A stretch of 64,000 nucleotides of DNA from Phaeospirillum sp. Its GTDB lineage: Bacteria > Pseudomonadota > Alphaproteobacteria > Rhodospirillales > Magnetospirillaceae. Of the stretch, positions 1 through 8,400 are shown one piece after another. Position 1 is the first letter of the stretch. Every line of letters begins with the position of its first letter. Below the pieces are notes generated by a model. It searched no databases. It worked only from the letters and a program-made list of their open reading frames with translations, and was not told where the DNA came from. The DNA lies in the NCBI GenBank assembly GCA_030651575.1, contig JAUSFB010000030.1:310001-374000 (forward strand). The letters are read 5' to 3'. The position numbers and the translations under genes are program-made.

Positions 1-1218
1 TTCGGTGGAGTCGTAGGGCATCAGGGTGGCGACCGGGCCGAACACCTCGACTTCGTGGACCAGCCGGGCGGTCTCGGGCGCGTCGCAGAGCAGCAGGGTC
101 GGCGGTAGGAAGCAGCCATCGGGCTCGCCGCCGCCCACCACGATCCTGGCCTCGGTCTTCAGCTTGGCGAGGCCGTCCAGGGCGGCCCGAAGCTGCGATG
201 CGTTGACCAGCGGCCCCATGCGGTTATCGGGGTCGCGGGGATCGCCCCGGCGGACCTTGGCGAAGGAGGCGGCGACGGCCACCACCACCGCGTCGATCCG
301 GGAGCGCGGCGCCAGGATGCGGCGGATGGCGGTGCATTTCTGCCCGGCCTTGACGGTGATCTCGCGCGTCACTTCCTTGACGAAGGCGGCGAATTCCGGG
401 CTGTCCGGCCCGGCATCGGGGCCGAGGGCGCACAGGTTCAGGCTGTCGGCCTCCACCGCGAAGCGGATGTTGGAAGCCAGCACGTTGGGGTGCGAGCGCA
501 GGGTCAGCGCGGTGTCGGCCGAGCCGGTGAAGGCGACCACGTCGCCGGGCCGCACATGGTCCATCAGGTCGCGGCCGCCGCCGCACAGCAGCGAAATCGC
601 GCCCTCGGGCAGGACGCCCTTGGCGACCACATCCTTGACCATCTCATAGGCCAGCCAGGCGGTGGCGGTGGCGGGCTTGGCCAGGAAGGGCACCCCCGCT
701 AACAGCGATACTGCCGCCTTTTCCCACAAGCCCCAGGACGGGAAGTTGAAGGCGTTGATATGAACCGCCGCGCCGTGAACCGTGGTCCACAGATGCATGG
801 AGCGGAAATTCTCGTCCTTGCTCAACTGGTCGCCGCCGGCCTCGGCCAGGGTGTGGACCTCGCCCAGCTTGCGCCCGATCGCGGCGTAGTATTTCAAGGT
901 GCCGATGCCGCCGTCCACGTCCAGCATGGCGTCCATGGCGGTATTGCCGGAATTGGCCAGGGCGATGGCGTTATAGCGGTCGCGGTTCTCGGTCAGCACC
1001 GCCGCTACCGCGTTGATCAGACCGGCGCGGCCGGCGAAGGTCAGGGCGCGCAGCGCGGGGCCGCCCTTGGCGCGGGCGTGTTCCAGGGCTTCGGCCATGC
1101 CGAGCCCGTCGCCGGAGGCGCTGGCCACGGTTTCGCCGGTCACCGGATCGGTCAGCAGGGCGCCCTTGCCGGCACCGTCCTGCCAGCGTCCGGCCAAATA
1201 GCTTTGAAGTCTGATCAT
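1..1218 (-). CDS. boxD: 3,4-dehydroadipyl-CoA semialdehyde dehydrogenase (BoxD/PaaZ-type ALDH), 3' end cut by window
   Basis: The reading frame starts at ATG 1218 and runs off the left edge with no stop, giving 406 residues of an expected 500 or so. It has the aldehyde dehydrogenase fold: the INAFNFP segment, the FTGSADTALTL cofactor-loop region, the general-base Glu in VEADSLNLC and the catalytic Cys in KAGQKCTAIRR. This spacing is typical of the PaaZ/BoxD group, which oxidises CoA-bound semialdehydes. In the box pathway the enzyme oxidises the ring-cleavage product 3,4-dehydroadipyl-CoA semialdehyde to the acid with NADP. The start overlaps the stop of the upstream hydrolase gene by 4 bp, so the two are translationally coupled. 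The neighbours (DUF4863, hydrolase, formate dehydrogenase) favour BoxD over PaaZ; the missing C-terminus leaves this open. Confidence 0.8.
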   Translation of the reverse strand, partial: MIRLQSYLAGRWQDGAGKGALLTDPVTGETVASASGDGLGMAEALEHARAKGGPALRALTFAGRAGLINAVAAVLTENRDRYNAIALANSGNTAMDAMLDVDGGIGTLKYYAAIGRKLGEVHTLAEAGGDQLSKDENFRSMHLWTTVHGAAVHINAFNFPSWGLWEKAAVSLLAGVPFLAKPATATAWLAYEMVKDVVAKGVLPEGAISLLCGGGRDLMDHVRPGDVVAFTGSADTALTLRSHPNVLASNIRFAVEADSLNLCALGPDAGPDSPEFAAFVKEVTREITVKAGQKCTAIRRILAPRSRIDAVVVAVAASFAKVRRGDPRDPDNRMGPLVNASQLRAALDGLAKLKTEARIVVGGGEPDGCFLPPTLLLCDAPETARLVHEVEVFGPVATLMPYDSTE

Positions 1219-2015
1219 GGATGGTGTCCTTGGAGGTCGGAGACGAAGCGGGTTATGGCCGCCAGCGTTGCGTCGGGTTGGTCCTTGTGGGGGGAGTGGC
1301 GGCAGTGGTCCAGCAGCACCACCTCCACCGGGCCGCCGCTTTTGGCCCGGATGGACTCGTACTGAACCGAGCTACCGTATTCATCGTTGCGGCCCTGGAT
1401 CACCATCACCGGCGCCGTGATGCCGGGCAGGTATTCCTCCAGGTTCCAGCACATGAAGTCGGGGTCGAGCCAAGCGCCGTTCCAGCCCCAGAAGGCGCAG
1501 TCCACATTGTCGTGGTGCAGCGGCAGGAGGCGGGCGCGCAGGTCGCCGGTCTCGTAGGCGGTTCTGGCTTGGCGGATGGAGGCGACGCAGACCTCCTCGT
1601 TCATGACATGAGGCGCCATGGCCACGACCGCGCGGATGCCCGGCGCGGTCGTGCCGCCGGCATGGATCAGGCTGATGGACGCGCCGTCGCTATGGCCGAT
1701 CAGCACCACTTCGCCCAGCTTCAGCGCCGCGAGCAGACGGGGCAGTATGTCGAGCCCCTCGTCATGCATGTAGCGAAGCGGGCGTGGCGTCGGCACTGGC
1801 GACGACTTGCCATAACCCCGGCGGCTATAGACGAAGACGCCGCAGCCGGTGGCCTCGGCGACCCGCTCGGGAAAGCCCTTCCAGATGGCGACGCAGCCCA
1901 GCCCTTCGTGCAGGAACACCAGGGTCGGGCGGCCCGCCGCCGTCGGGTGGAGCCATTTGTATTCCAACTGCTGGTCGCCGAGGTCGATCCGGCCGTGGGT
2001 GTGCTCGCGCCACAT
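1215..2015 (-). CDS. alpha/beta hydrolase of the box cluster
   Basis: This is a 266-residue alpha/beta hydrolase. The oxyanion-side motif FLHEGLG is followed by the nucleophile elbow GHSDGAS (Ser near residue 107), an acid in VIQGRNDEYGS and the catalytic His in DHCRHSPH near the C-terminus. No signal peptide is visible, so it should act in the cytoplasm. The start ATG at 2015 lies 2 bp after the stop of the DUF4863 gene and the end overlaps the aldehyde dehydrogenase start, so the three genes form one unit. Hydrolases of this type occur in box clusters, where they may clear a lactone or stray CoA ester of the ring-cleavage route. That role is inference; the substrate cannot be read from the sequence. 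Confidence 0.8.
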   Translation of the reverse strand: MWREHTHGRIDLGDQQLEYKWLHPTAAGRPTLVFLHEGLGCVAIWKGFPERVAEATGCGVFVYSRRGYGKSSPVPTPRPLRYMHDEGLDILPRLLAALKLGEVVLIGHSDGASISLIHAGGTTAPGIRAVVAMAPHVMNEEVCVASIRQARTAYETGDLRARLLPLHHDNVDCAFWGWNGAWLDPDFMCWNLEEYLPGITAPVMVIQGRNDEYGSSVQYESIRAKSGGPVEVVLLDHCRHSPHKDQPDATLAAITRFVSDLQGHHP

Positions 2016-2017
2016 GA

Positions 2018-2488
2018 TTATTTGGACCGGGTGAAGTCGATCTGGCCGCCGGGCAGCAGGTACAGCACCAGCGCGGCGCCGCCGGTCACCGTCGGCCGGT
2101 GGGCGCTGTCGGGGCCATAGACCACCCAGCCCTCGGGCGAGCCGTCGAATCGGGCGGTGGCGGTGATCGGCATCACCATGTCGATCTCGCCGCCGGGGTG
2201 GCGGTGATGCGGCCCCGCCACATCGGTCATGTGGACCACGTCGATGCTGTGGCCGGCCAGTTCGGGGCAGGCCTCGATCACCCGGCCATAGCGGATGCCG
2301 CCATGCTCGCGTTCGCACATCCAACCTTCGGCGACGCCCTGGCGGCAGGCGGCCTCGATGGCCTGGAACACAGGCCCATCGGGCGGAAACTTGGCCTGGA
2401 GCAGGTCGCGCAGGCCGGAATCGAGCGGCTGGCCGGCAATGGCAGAGGTGACCTGCGCCACCAGCGCCTGGAATTCGGATTTGGACAC
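2018..2488 (-). CDS. DUF4863 family protein (4-hydroxylaminobenzoate lyase-like)
   Basis: This 156-residue protein resembles the DUF4863 family, which includes 4-hydroxylaminobenzoate lyase and is often found in box gene clusters. The central stretch has a cupin-like metal-site character, with HMTDVAGPHHRHPGGEID carrying several His and a Glu. It is the first gene of a three-gene unit (DUF4863, hydrolase, aldehyde dehydrogenase). The unit is preceded by a palindromic operator and promoter-like site at 2548-2561, about 60 bp upstream. A purine-rich GACAGGAGCAACC precedes the start. The exact reaction in benzoate metabolism is not established to my knowledge; a role in detoxifying or tuning box intermediates is a guess from context. 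Confidence 0.72.
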   Translation of the reverse strand: MSKSEFQALVAQVTSAIAGQPLDSGLRDLLQAKFPPDGPVFQAIEAACRQGVAEGWMCEREHGGIRYGRVIEACPELAGHSIDVVHMTDVAGPHHRHPGGEIDMVMPITATARFDGSPEGWVVYGPDSAHRPTVTGGAALVLYLLPGGQIDFTRSK

Positions 2489-2547
2489 GCCGGTTGCTCC
2501 TGTCTGTTGATCTTCCGGAACTATAGCACCGGAGGTAGCGCCTTAGA

Positions 2548-2561
2548 AGCATTATAATGCA
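2548..2561 (-). promoter_or_regulatory. BoxR/BzdR-type operator with overlapping -10
   Basis: On the minus strand the site reads TGCATTATAATGCT, one base from TGCA-N6-TGCA, and its core GCATTATAATGC is a perfect 12-bp palindrome. It contains TATAAT, a good -10 element for the DUF4863 transcript. It overlaps the stop codon of the formate dehydrogenase alpha gene. TGCA-N6-TGCA is, as I recall, the box bound by the benzoyl-CoA-responsive repressors BzdR and BoxR. A second copy is at 6754-6767. Binding is inferred from pattern and context. Confidence 0.6.
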
Positions 2562-5215
2562 TGAAGTCGCACCGCCGAGACCTTCAGCTCGGGAATCTTG
2601 GCCACCGGGTCCAGCACCGGATTGGTCAGCCAATTGGCCGCCGCCTCGGCATAGCAGAACGCCATGAACACCAACCCGCGCGGCAGTCTGGCATCGGCCC
2701 GCGCGGTGGCGGTCAGGCCGCCGCGCCGGCTTTCCATGCGGATGGCGTCGCCCTCGGCGACCCCCAGTTCGACCAGATCCTGGGGATTGACGGTGATCTC
2801 GGCATTGGGCCGCAGCCGGTCGAGCACTTGGCTGCGCCGGGTCATGGACCCGGTATGCCAATGCTCCAGCACCCGGCCGGTGGTCAGGATGAAGGGGTAA
2901 TCAGCGTCGGCGCTCTCGGCCGGGGCGATGCCCGAAGCGGGCACCAGCCGCGCCCGGCCGTCGGCGGTGGGAAAGCGGTCGTCGAACAAGATGGCCTTGC
3001 CGGCGGGCGTGGTGACGCCGCCTTCGGTCTCCAGCCGGTCCCAGGTGACGCCGGCCAGGGACGGCATCAGCGTCGCCATCTCGGCGAACACCGCCCGCGG
3101 CCCGTCATAGTTCCAGTCGAGGCCCAGGCGGCGGGCCATCCGCTGGATGATCCACAGATCCTGGCGGGCCTCGCCCGGCGGTTCCAGCACCTGACGCCCA
3201 AGCTGCACATGGCGGTCGGTATTGGTGAAGCTGCCGGTCTTCTCGACGAAGACGCTGGCCGGCAGCACAACATCGGCCAGCATGGCGGTCTCGGTCAGGA
3301 AGATGTCTTGGACCACCAGATGCTCCAGCGACGCCAGCGCGGCGCGGGCATGGGACAGATCGGGGTCCGACATGGCCGGATTTTCGCCCATGACATAAAG
3401 GCCGCGAATCCGTCCGGCTTGGGCGGCGTGCATCATCTCGACCACGGTCAGGCCGGGGGTGGGGTCCAGCTCGACGCCCCAGGCCTGGGCAAAGCGGTTC
3501 CGGTGCGCGTCCTCGTCCACCCGCTTGTAGTCGGGCAGCATCATGGGGATCAGGCCGGCATCGGACGCACCCTGGACGTTGTTCTGACCGCGCAAGGGGT
3601 GCAACCCGCTGCCCGGCTTGCCCATATGGCCGCAGAGCAGGGCCAGGGCGATCAGGCAGCGCGAATTATCGGTGCCGTGGCTGTGCTGCGAGACGCCCAT
3701 GCCCCACAGGATCATGGCCGAGCCGGCCTTGGCGAACAGCCGCGCCACCGCCCGGATGGTCTCGGCCGGTACGCCGCAGACCGGGGCCATGGCCTCGGGG
3801 GCATAGGCCATGACATGCTCGGCCAGCGCGGCGAAGCCGGTGGTGCGGGCGGCGACGAAGGCGCGGTCGTACAATTCCTCGGCCACGATCACATGCAGCA
3901 AGGCGTTGAGCAGGGCCACATCGGTTCCCGACTTGAAGCGCAGCGAATGCTCGGCGAAGCGGTCCAGCGCCTGACCGCGCGGGTCGATCACCACCAGCTT
4001 CGCACCCTTCCGCACCGCGTTCTTGATGAAGCTGGCGGCGACTGGGTGGTTGGCCGAGGGATTGGCCCCGATCACCACGATGACCTCGGCATTGGCCACC
4101 TCGGCGACCGGGGCGGTGACCGCGCCCGAGCCGATGCCCTCCAGCAGCGCCGCCACCGAGGAGGCGTGGCACAGCCGGGTGCAGTGATCGACATTGTTGG
4201 TGCCGAATCCGGTCCGCACCAGCTTTTGAAACAGATAGGCCTCTTCGTTGGAGCCCTTGGCCGAGCCGAGTCCGGCGAGGGCTGTCTTGTCCAGCCGCGT
4301 GAACCCGGCGGCGGCGGCGTCCAGCGCCTCCTCCCAACTGGCGGGGCGGAAATGGGTGAAGGGATCGGCGGGGTCCAGGGGCTCCTTGGCCGCTCCCGGT
4401 TTGCGGATCAGCGGAACCGTCAGGCGATGGCGATGGCGGGAATAGTCGAAGCCAAAGCGGCCCTTGACGCAAAGCCGCAGATGGTTGGCCTGACCGTCGC
4501 GGCCCTCGGCGGCGATGATGGCGTCGCCGGCCACCTGATAGGTGACCTGACAGCCGACGCCGCAATAGGGGCACAGCGAGTCCACCGCCCGCTCGGCGGG
4601 CTGGTGGTTGGCTGGTAGCAGCGCCCCGGTGGGGCAGACCTGAACGCATTCGCCGCAGCCGACGCAGGAGCTGGCTCCCATGGGATCGGCCATGTCGAAC
4701 ACGATCCGCGACCCGGCCCCTCGCCGGGCCATGCCGATGACGTCGTTGCCCTGGACGTCGCGGCAGGCGCGCAGGCACAAGGTGCAGGCGATGCAGGAAT
4801 CCAGGCGGACCGCTATGGCGGGATGGCTGAGGTCCTCCGCCGGACGGGGCGAGGGGGCGAAGCGGCTGCTTTCGACACCCGCCGCCTTGGCCATCCGCCA
4901 GAAATGCGAGTCCGGTTCGCGCCGGGGCTGGTCGGCCGCCAGCAGTTCGAACACCAGCCGCCGGGCACGCTCGACCACCTCGCCTCTGGTGGCGACCGTC
5001 ATGCCTTCGGCCGGTTTGCGGCGACACGACGCACTCAACGTCCGCTCGCCCTCCACCGCCACCATGCAGGCCCGGCAATTGCCATCGGCTTGTATGTCCG
5101 ACCGGTCGGTATGGCATAGATGCGGGATGGTTCGGCCCAACCGCTTGGCTACTGCCCAGATGCTTTCGCCGGGCCTGGCCTCGACCTCGGCCCCGTCCAG
5201 GATGAAGCGGGTCAT
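2552..5215 (-). CDS. fdsA: NAD-dependent formate dehydrogenase, molybdopterin alpha subunit
   Basis: This 887-residue subunit oxidises formate to CO2 at a bis-molybdopterin-guanine-dinucleotide site. The N-terminal 2Fe-2S ferredoxin domain has GNCRACMVAV and SASC. Two 4Fe-4S motifs follow (CIACTLCLRACRDVQG and CVGCGECVQVCPTG, about residues 140-200), then the 4Fe-4S CPYCGVGC of the catalytic domain. The metal-ligand motif is TRLCH, so the ligand is Cys rather than selenocysteine. A C-terminal dinucleotide-binding domain starts near FILTTGRVLEHWHTG. Length is slightly below the usual 950 or so. The start overlaps the upstream beta-subunit stop by 4 bp. Accessory fdhD and the small delta subunit are not in the window. 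The box-cluster position suggests it consumes formate released by BoxC. Confidence 0.9.
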   Translation of the reverse strand: MTRFILDGAEVEARPGESIWAVAKRLGRTIPHLCHTDRSDIQADGNCRACMVAVEGERTLSASCRRKPAEGMTVATRGEVVERARRLVFELLAADQPRREPDSHFWRMAKAAGVESSRFAPSPRPAEDLSHPAIAVRLDSCIACTLCLRACRDVQGNDVIGMARRGAGSRIVFDMADPMGASSCVGCGECVQVCPTGALLPANHQPAERAVDSLCPYCGVGCQVTYQVAGDAIIAAEGRDGQANHLRLCVKGRFGFDYSRHRHRLTVPLIRKPGAAKEPLDPADPFTHFRPASWEEALDAAAAGFTRLDKTALAGLGSAKGSNEEAYLFQKLVRTGFGTNNVDHCTRLCHASSVAALLEGIGSGAVTAPVAEVANAEVIVVIGANPSANHPVAASFIKNAVRKGAKLVVIDPRGQALDRFAEHSLRFKSGTDVALLNALLHVIVAEELYDRAFVAARTTGFAALAEHVMAYAPEAMAPVCGVPAETIRAVARLFAKAGSAMILWGMGVSQHSHGTDNSRCLIALALLCGHMGKPGSGLHPLRGQNNVQGASDAGLIPMMLPDYKRVDEDAHRNRFAQAWGVELDPTPGLTVVEMMHAAQAGRIRGLYVMGENPAMSDPDLSHARAALASLEHLVVQDIFLTETAMLADVVLPASVFVEKTGSFTNTDRHVQLGRQVLEPPGEARQDLWIIQRMARRLGLDWNYDGPRAVFAEMATLMPSLAGVTWDRLETEGGVTTPAGKAILFDDRFPTADGRARLVPASGIAPAESADADYPFILTTGRVLEHWHTGSMTRRSQVLDRLRPNAEITVNPQDLVELGVAEGDAIRMESRRGGLTATARADARLPRGLVFMAFCYAEAAANWLTNPVLDPVAKIPELKVSAVRLHAL

Positions 5216-6732
5216 GGGGCGAACTCCGGGAAGTGGCGCAGCAGGCTCTGCCAGACATTGGGGGCGGCCTGGCCCAATCCGCAGATGGAGGCCTGGCGCA
5301 TGACATGGGACAGGTCGTCCAGCAAGTCCCTATCCCAGACCGGTCGGTCCAACAACTCGGCGGCCTGGGCGGTGCCCAGGCGGCACGGCGTGCACTGGCC
5401 GCAACTCTCATGGGCAAAGAAGCGGGTGAGGTTTTGCGCCACCACCCGCAGGTCGTCGGCTTGGGACAGTACGATCACGGCGGCCGAGCCGATGAAGCCG
5501 CCATGGGGTTCGATGGTTCCAAAGGCCAGCGGCGGTTGGAGACTGGCCGGCAGAAAGCCGCCCGAGGCCCCGCCCGGCAGGTAGGCGACCAGCCGGTGAC
5601 CGGGTTCCATGCCGCCGCAGAACTCGTCGATCAGTTCGGTGACGGTCAAGCCGTTGGGGGCGATCTTGACCCCCGGCCGCGCCACCCGGCCCGAAACGGA
5701 ATAGGTGTGCAGCCCCTTTTGGCCGTTGCGGCCCTGGCCGTCGAAGATGCCGGGGTTTCCGAGGATGGCCGGCACCCAGTACAGAGTCTCGACGTTATTG
5801 ACCAGGGTGGGGCGGCCGAACAGCCCGACCTCGGCCACATAGGGCGGCCGCTGGCGGGGCAGGGCGCGCTTGCCTTCCAGGCTTTCGATCAGCGCCGATT
5901 CCTCGCCGCAGACATAGGCCCCGGCGCCGCGCCGCAGATGGATCGGCGTCCCTCCGGCCGGTAGTGTCGCGATCAGCCCGGCCAGCCGCTGATGCAGGTC
6001 GGGGTATTCGTCGCGGAGATAGATATGGATCGAGTCGGCCTGAACCGTCCAGGCGGCGATCAGGGCGCCTTCCAGCACCTGATCGGGCGCGGTGTCGAGA
6101 AAATGGCGGTCCTTGAAGGTACCGGGCTCGCCTTCGTCGGCGTTGACCACCACCAGACGCGGCCCGGCCTGGGCCGCGACGCTGCGCCACTTGCGCCCGG
6201 TGGGAAAGCCGGCCCCGCCCATGCCGCGCAGGCCCGATCCGTCCAACGCCGCCATTACCGCGTCGCGGCTCAGTGAGCCGTCAAGGCAGCGGGCCAAGGT
6301 CCGGCAAGCGGCGGGAGAGGGAGCGGGCGACGGCGACGGCCCTTGCTTTAGCGCCTCGGAGACCTTGGCGAAATCGGCGGTCCGAACCGGGACCTTGCCG
6401 GCCAGCACCGCCGGCGCGTGGTCGCACAGGCCCATGCAGGGAGCTTCTTCCACCGCGATGTCGGGGGCGAGGCCGGCGCGCAATCCGCCGTGCAGCGCTG
6501 CCGCGCCGCGCATGGCGCAGCTGGGGCCGTTGCAGACCCGCACGGTGGCGGTGGGGGCGGTCTCATCGTCGTCCAGCATGCGGAAATGGGCGTAAAAGCT
6601 GGCGGTCTCGAACACCTCGGAGGGGGCCAGCCGGAACTCGGCGGCCAGCGCGGCGAGGTCGCGGCGGCGCAGCCCGCCCAGGCGGTCTTGCAGTTGGTGC
6701 AGGCGTTCGATCAGCAAATTACGGGGCGGCAT
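5212..6732 (-). CDS. fdsB: formate dehydrogenase FdsG-FdsB fusion (2Fe-2S thioredoxin-like plus NADH/FMN module)
   Basis: The 506-residue protein joins two normally separate subunits. Residues 1 to about 115 form a NuoE/FdsG-like 2Fe-2S domain with RVCNGPSCAMRG and EAPCMGLCDHAP supplying four Cys. A Pro/Ser-rich linker (PSPSPAPSP) leads to a NuoF/FdsB-like module with the FMN/NAD site GMGGAGFPTGRKW, then NADEGEPGTFKDRH, and a C-terminal 4Fe-4S motif ESCGQCTPCR with a later Cys in ICGLGQ. It would pass electrons from the alpha subunit to NAD. I prefer the ATG at 6732, preceded by GGAGAG at proper spacing, over the in-frame ATG at 6768, which overlaps the operator. It is the first gene of the fds unit. 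Confidence 0.85.
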   Translation of the reverse strand: MPPRNLLIERLHQLQDRLGGLRRRDLAALAAEFRLAPSEVFETASFYAHFRMLDDDETAPTATVRVCNGPSCAMRGAAALHGGLRAGLAPDIAVEEAPCMGLCDHAPAVLAGKVPVRTADFAKVSEALKQGPSPSPAPSPAACRTLARCLDGSLSRDAVMAALDGSGLRGMGGAGFPTGRKWRSVAAQAGPRLVVVNADEGEPGTFKDRHFLDTAPDQVLEGALIAAWTVQADSIHIYLRDEYPDLHQRLAGLIATLPAGGTPIHLRRGAGAYVCGEESALIESLEGKRALPRQRPPYVAEVGLFGRPTLVNNVETLYWVPAILGNPGIFDGQGRNGQKGLHTYSVSGRVARPGVKIAPNGLTVTELIDEFCGGMEPGHRLVAYLPGGASGGFLPASLQPPLAFGTIEPHGGFIGSAAVIVLSQADDLRVVAQNLTRFFAHESCGQCTPCRLGTAQAAELLDRPVWDRDLLDDLSHVMRQASICGLGQAAPNVWQSLLRHFPEFAP

Positions 6733-6753
6733 GGGCTCTCCGGGGACAGTATC

Positions 6754-6767
6754 TGCACTATAATGCA
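6754..6767 (-). promoter_or_regulatory. BoxR/BzdR-type operator upstream of formate dehydrogenase
   Basis: The plus strand reads TGCACTATAATGCA, an exact TGCA-N6-TGCA; the minus strand (direction of transcription) reads TGCATTATAGTGCA and includes a -10-like TATAGT. It ends 22 bp upstream of the chosen start of the fusion gene. It differs from the site at 2548-2561 at only two positions, and both precede minus-strand genes of the box region. This supports shared benzoyl-CoA-responsive control; binding is not shown. Confidence 0.65.
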
Positions 6768-6863
6768 TGATTGTTGCCGAGGGAGTTAGGATTTATACCG
6801 GCTCTTGAATTTCTTCGCCTCATGGCGCAAGGATGGGGCGGGGGATGAAGGGGATCAGGAGGG

Positions 6864-7379
6864 ATGGTGACGGAAACGGACATTCCGCCGGAAGAGCGGG
6901 CTGCTTTTGAGGAATTCGCGGCCAAGGTGGACGGGACGAATATCAGCGCCCAGACCTTGCTTGCTACCGACTATCTCAATCACTTCAACGAAATCGTCAT
7001 GCTGCTCGACATGATTCCGGATATGCCGGACATGGTGGAGGAGTGCAAGCTGTGGCAGCCCAAGAGCTACACGGAGCATTTTGCCGATTCGTCGTTCAAG
7101 GACAAGCAACTGGCGATCGAGGCCTATGACCGGGTTCCCAGCAAGTATCGCCGTCCGTTCGAAGAGACCCTCAACCACCTCAATACCCTGATCCTCAGCG
7201 GGGTCGTCAAGCTGGAGGAAGAGATCGTCGCCGGCTCGGACCCCGGCCTGATCAGCGAACACGTCAAGGCCATCAGCCGTGCCGCCCAGGCGCTGATGGA
7301 CTGCGCCAACGCCATCATCCACGGCTCGGACCGGGCCATGGCTCAGGTCGAGATCGACGGGTTGATGAACGGGATCTAG
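6864..7379 (+). CDS. hypothetical protein, acidic and helical
   Basis: This 171-residue protein belongs to no family I recognise. It is rich in acidic and helical segments (for example DIPPEERAAFEEFAAK at the start and KLEEEIVAGS near residue 115), with no signal peptide, membrane segment or metal motif. The SD sequence AGGAGG ends only 1 bp before ATG 6864; the next codon is GTG at 6867, which has better spacing and could be the real start. It stands alone between the divergent formate dehydrogenase unit and the convergent malyl-CoA gene. Only 95 bp separate it from the operator-bearing promoter, so cross-regulation is conceivable. Function unknown. Confidence 0.7.
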   Translation: MVTETDIPPEERAAFEEFAAKVDGTNISAQTLLATDYLNHFNEIVMLLDMIPDMPDMVEECKLWQPKSYTEHFADSSFKDKQLAIEAYDRVPSKYRRPFEETLNHLNTLILSGVVKLEEEIVAGSDPGLISEHVKAISRAAQALMDCANAIIHGSDRAMAQVEIDGLMNGI

Positions 7380-7430
7380 AGGGCGGGTCCGCCCCTCCCC
7401 GGACGAGGAAGGGCGGATGTCCCGGACGGG

Positions 7431-8318
7431 TCAGCCCTTGAGGTCGGCCTGCAATCCGGCGATTCGCCCGGCCAGGGCGACGATGCGGCGCGCGCTTTCC
7501 ACATGCAGGTTTTCGATCAGCTTGCCATCGACCACCACCACGCCCTTGCCGGCGGCGGCGGCTTCGGCATGGGCGGCGATGATCTTGCCCGACCACGCGA
7601 TCTCGGCCTCGGACGGGGCAAAGACCCGGTTGGCGGCGTCGATGGTTTTGGGGTGAATCAGGGTCTTGCCGTCAAAGCCCAGCTCCAGCCCCTGGCGGCA
7701 GGCGAACTCGAAGCCCTCGTCGTCGTTGAGGTCGAGATAAACGCCGTCGATCGCAGCCAAGCCATTGGCCCGCGCCGCCAGCAGGCACAGCGACAGCGAG
7801 GTGATCATGGGCAGGCGGTCGCGGGTATGGGCGCAGTGCAGATCCTTGGCCAGATCGGAGGTGCCCATGACGAAGCCGGCCATGCGCGGGGTGGCGGTGG
7901 CGATCTCCTCGGCCCGCAGGATGCCGCGTGGAGTCTCCATCATGCACCAGATCGCCATTTCGGCCGGAGCGCCGTTGGCGACCATGATCGCCTCGACCTG
8001 ACGCACCATATCGGCGCTTTCCACCTTGGGGATCAAGATGCCGTCGGCGCCCGAGCCGGCGGCGGCGGCGATGTCGGCCTGTCCCCATGGGGTGCCGAGG
8101 CCGTTGACCCGGATCAGCAGTTCGCGGCTGCCATAACCGCCGGTCTTGACCGCCTCGACCACCTGACGGCGGGCCTCGTCCTTGGCGTCGGGCGACACCG
8201 CGTCTTCAAGGTCGAGAATCAGGCCGTCGGCGGCCAGGGTCCGGGCCTTGTCGAGGGCGCGCGGATTGGAGCCGGGCATATAAAGAACAGAGCGGCGCGG
8301 CCGCGCGGTGGTCGCCAT
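7431..8318 (-). CDS. HpcH/HpaI family CoA-ester lyase, malyl-CoA thioesterase (Mcl2)/malyl-CoA lyase-like
   Basis: The 295-residue protein belongs to the citrate lyase beta/malyl-CoA lyase family: LILDLEDAV near the N-terminus, RVNGL, the metal-binding METPRG, the KDLHCAHTRDR segment and LIHPKTID near the C-terminus. Its length and its RRSVLYMPGSN start look closer to (3S)-malyl-CoA thioesterase Mcl2 than to the longer malyl-CoA lyase, by memory of the family only. Either role belongs to the ethylmalonyl-CoA pathway, whose mcd, ccr and ecm lie 7-12 kb away. I chose ATG 8318 because GGAGACC precedes it; an upstream in-frame ATG at 8381 would add 21 residues of low-complexity sequence. It ends convergently with the unknown gene at 6864. 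Confidence 0.78.
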   Translation of the reverse strand: MATTARPRRSVLYMPGSNPRALDKARTLAADGLILDLEDAVSPDAKDEARRQVVEAVKTGGYGSRELLIRVNGLGTPWGQADIAAAAGSGADGILIPKVESADMVRQVEAIMVANGAPAEMAIWCMMETPRGILRAEEIATATPRMAGFVMGTSDLAKDLHCAHTRDRLPMITSLSLCLLAARANGLAAIDGVYLDLNDDEGFEFACRQGLELGFDGKTLIHPKTIDAANRVFAPSEAEIAWSGKIIAAHAEAAAAGKGVVVVDGKLIENLHVESARRIVALAGRIAGLQADLKG

Positions 8319-8400
8319 GGAAAAGGTCTCCGGCAGGTGAAAATCGGCCGGCAGCCTACCAATCCCCCCAGGGGAAGACAACCCCTGCCCGCTCCCCGCG

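Noticed and set aside
2516..2533. Third box-type operator (CTATAGCAC) near the DUF4863 promoter
   Set aside because: Only a half-site like CTATAGCA is visible; it lacks the paired TGCA needed for a full site.
2561..4618. 685-codon open frame on the plus strand opposite fdsA
   Set aside because: Shadow of the GC-rich formate dehydrogenase gene; composition is Gly/His/Arg-rich with no domain, while the minus frame has all cofactor motifs.
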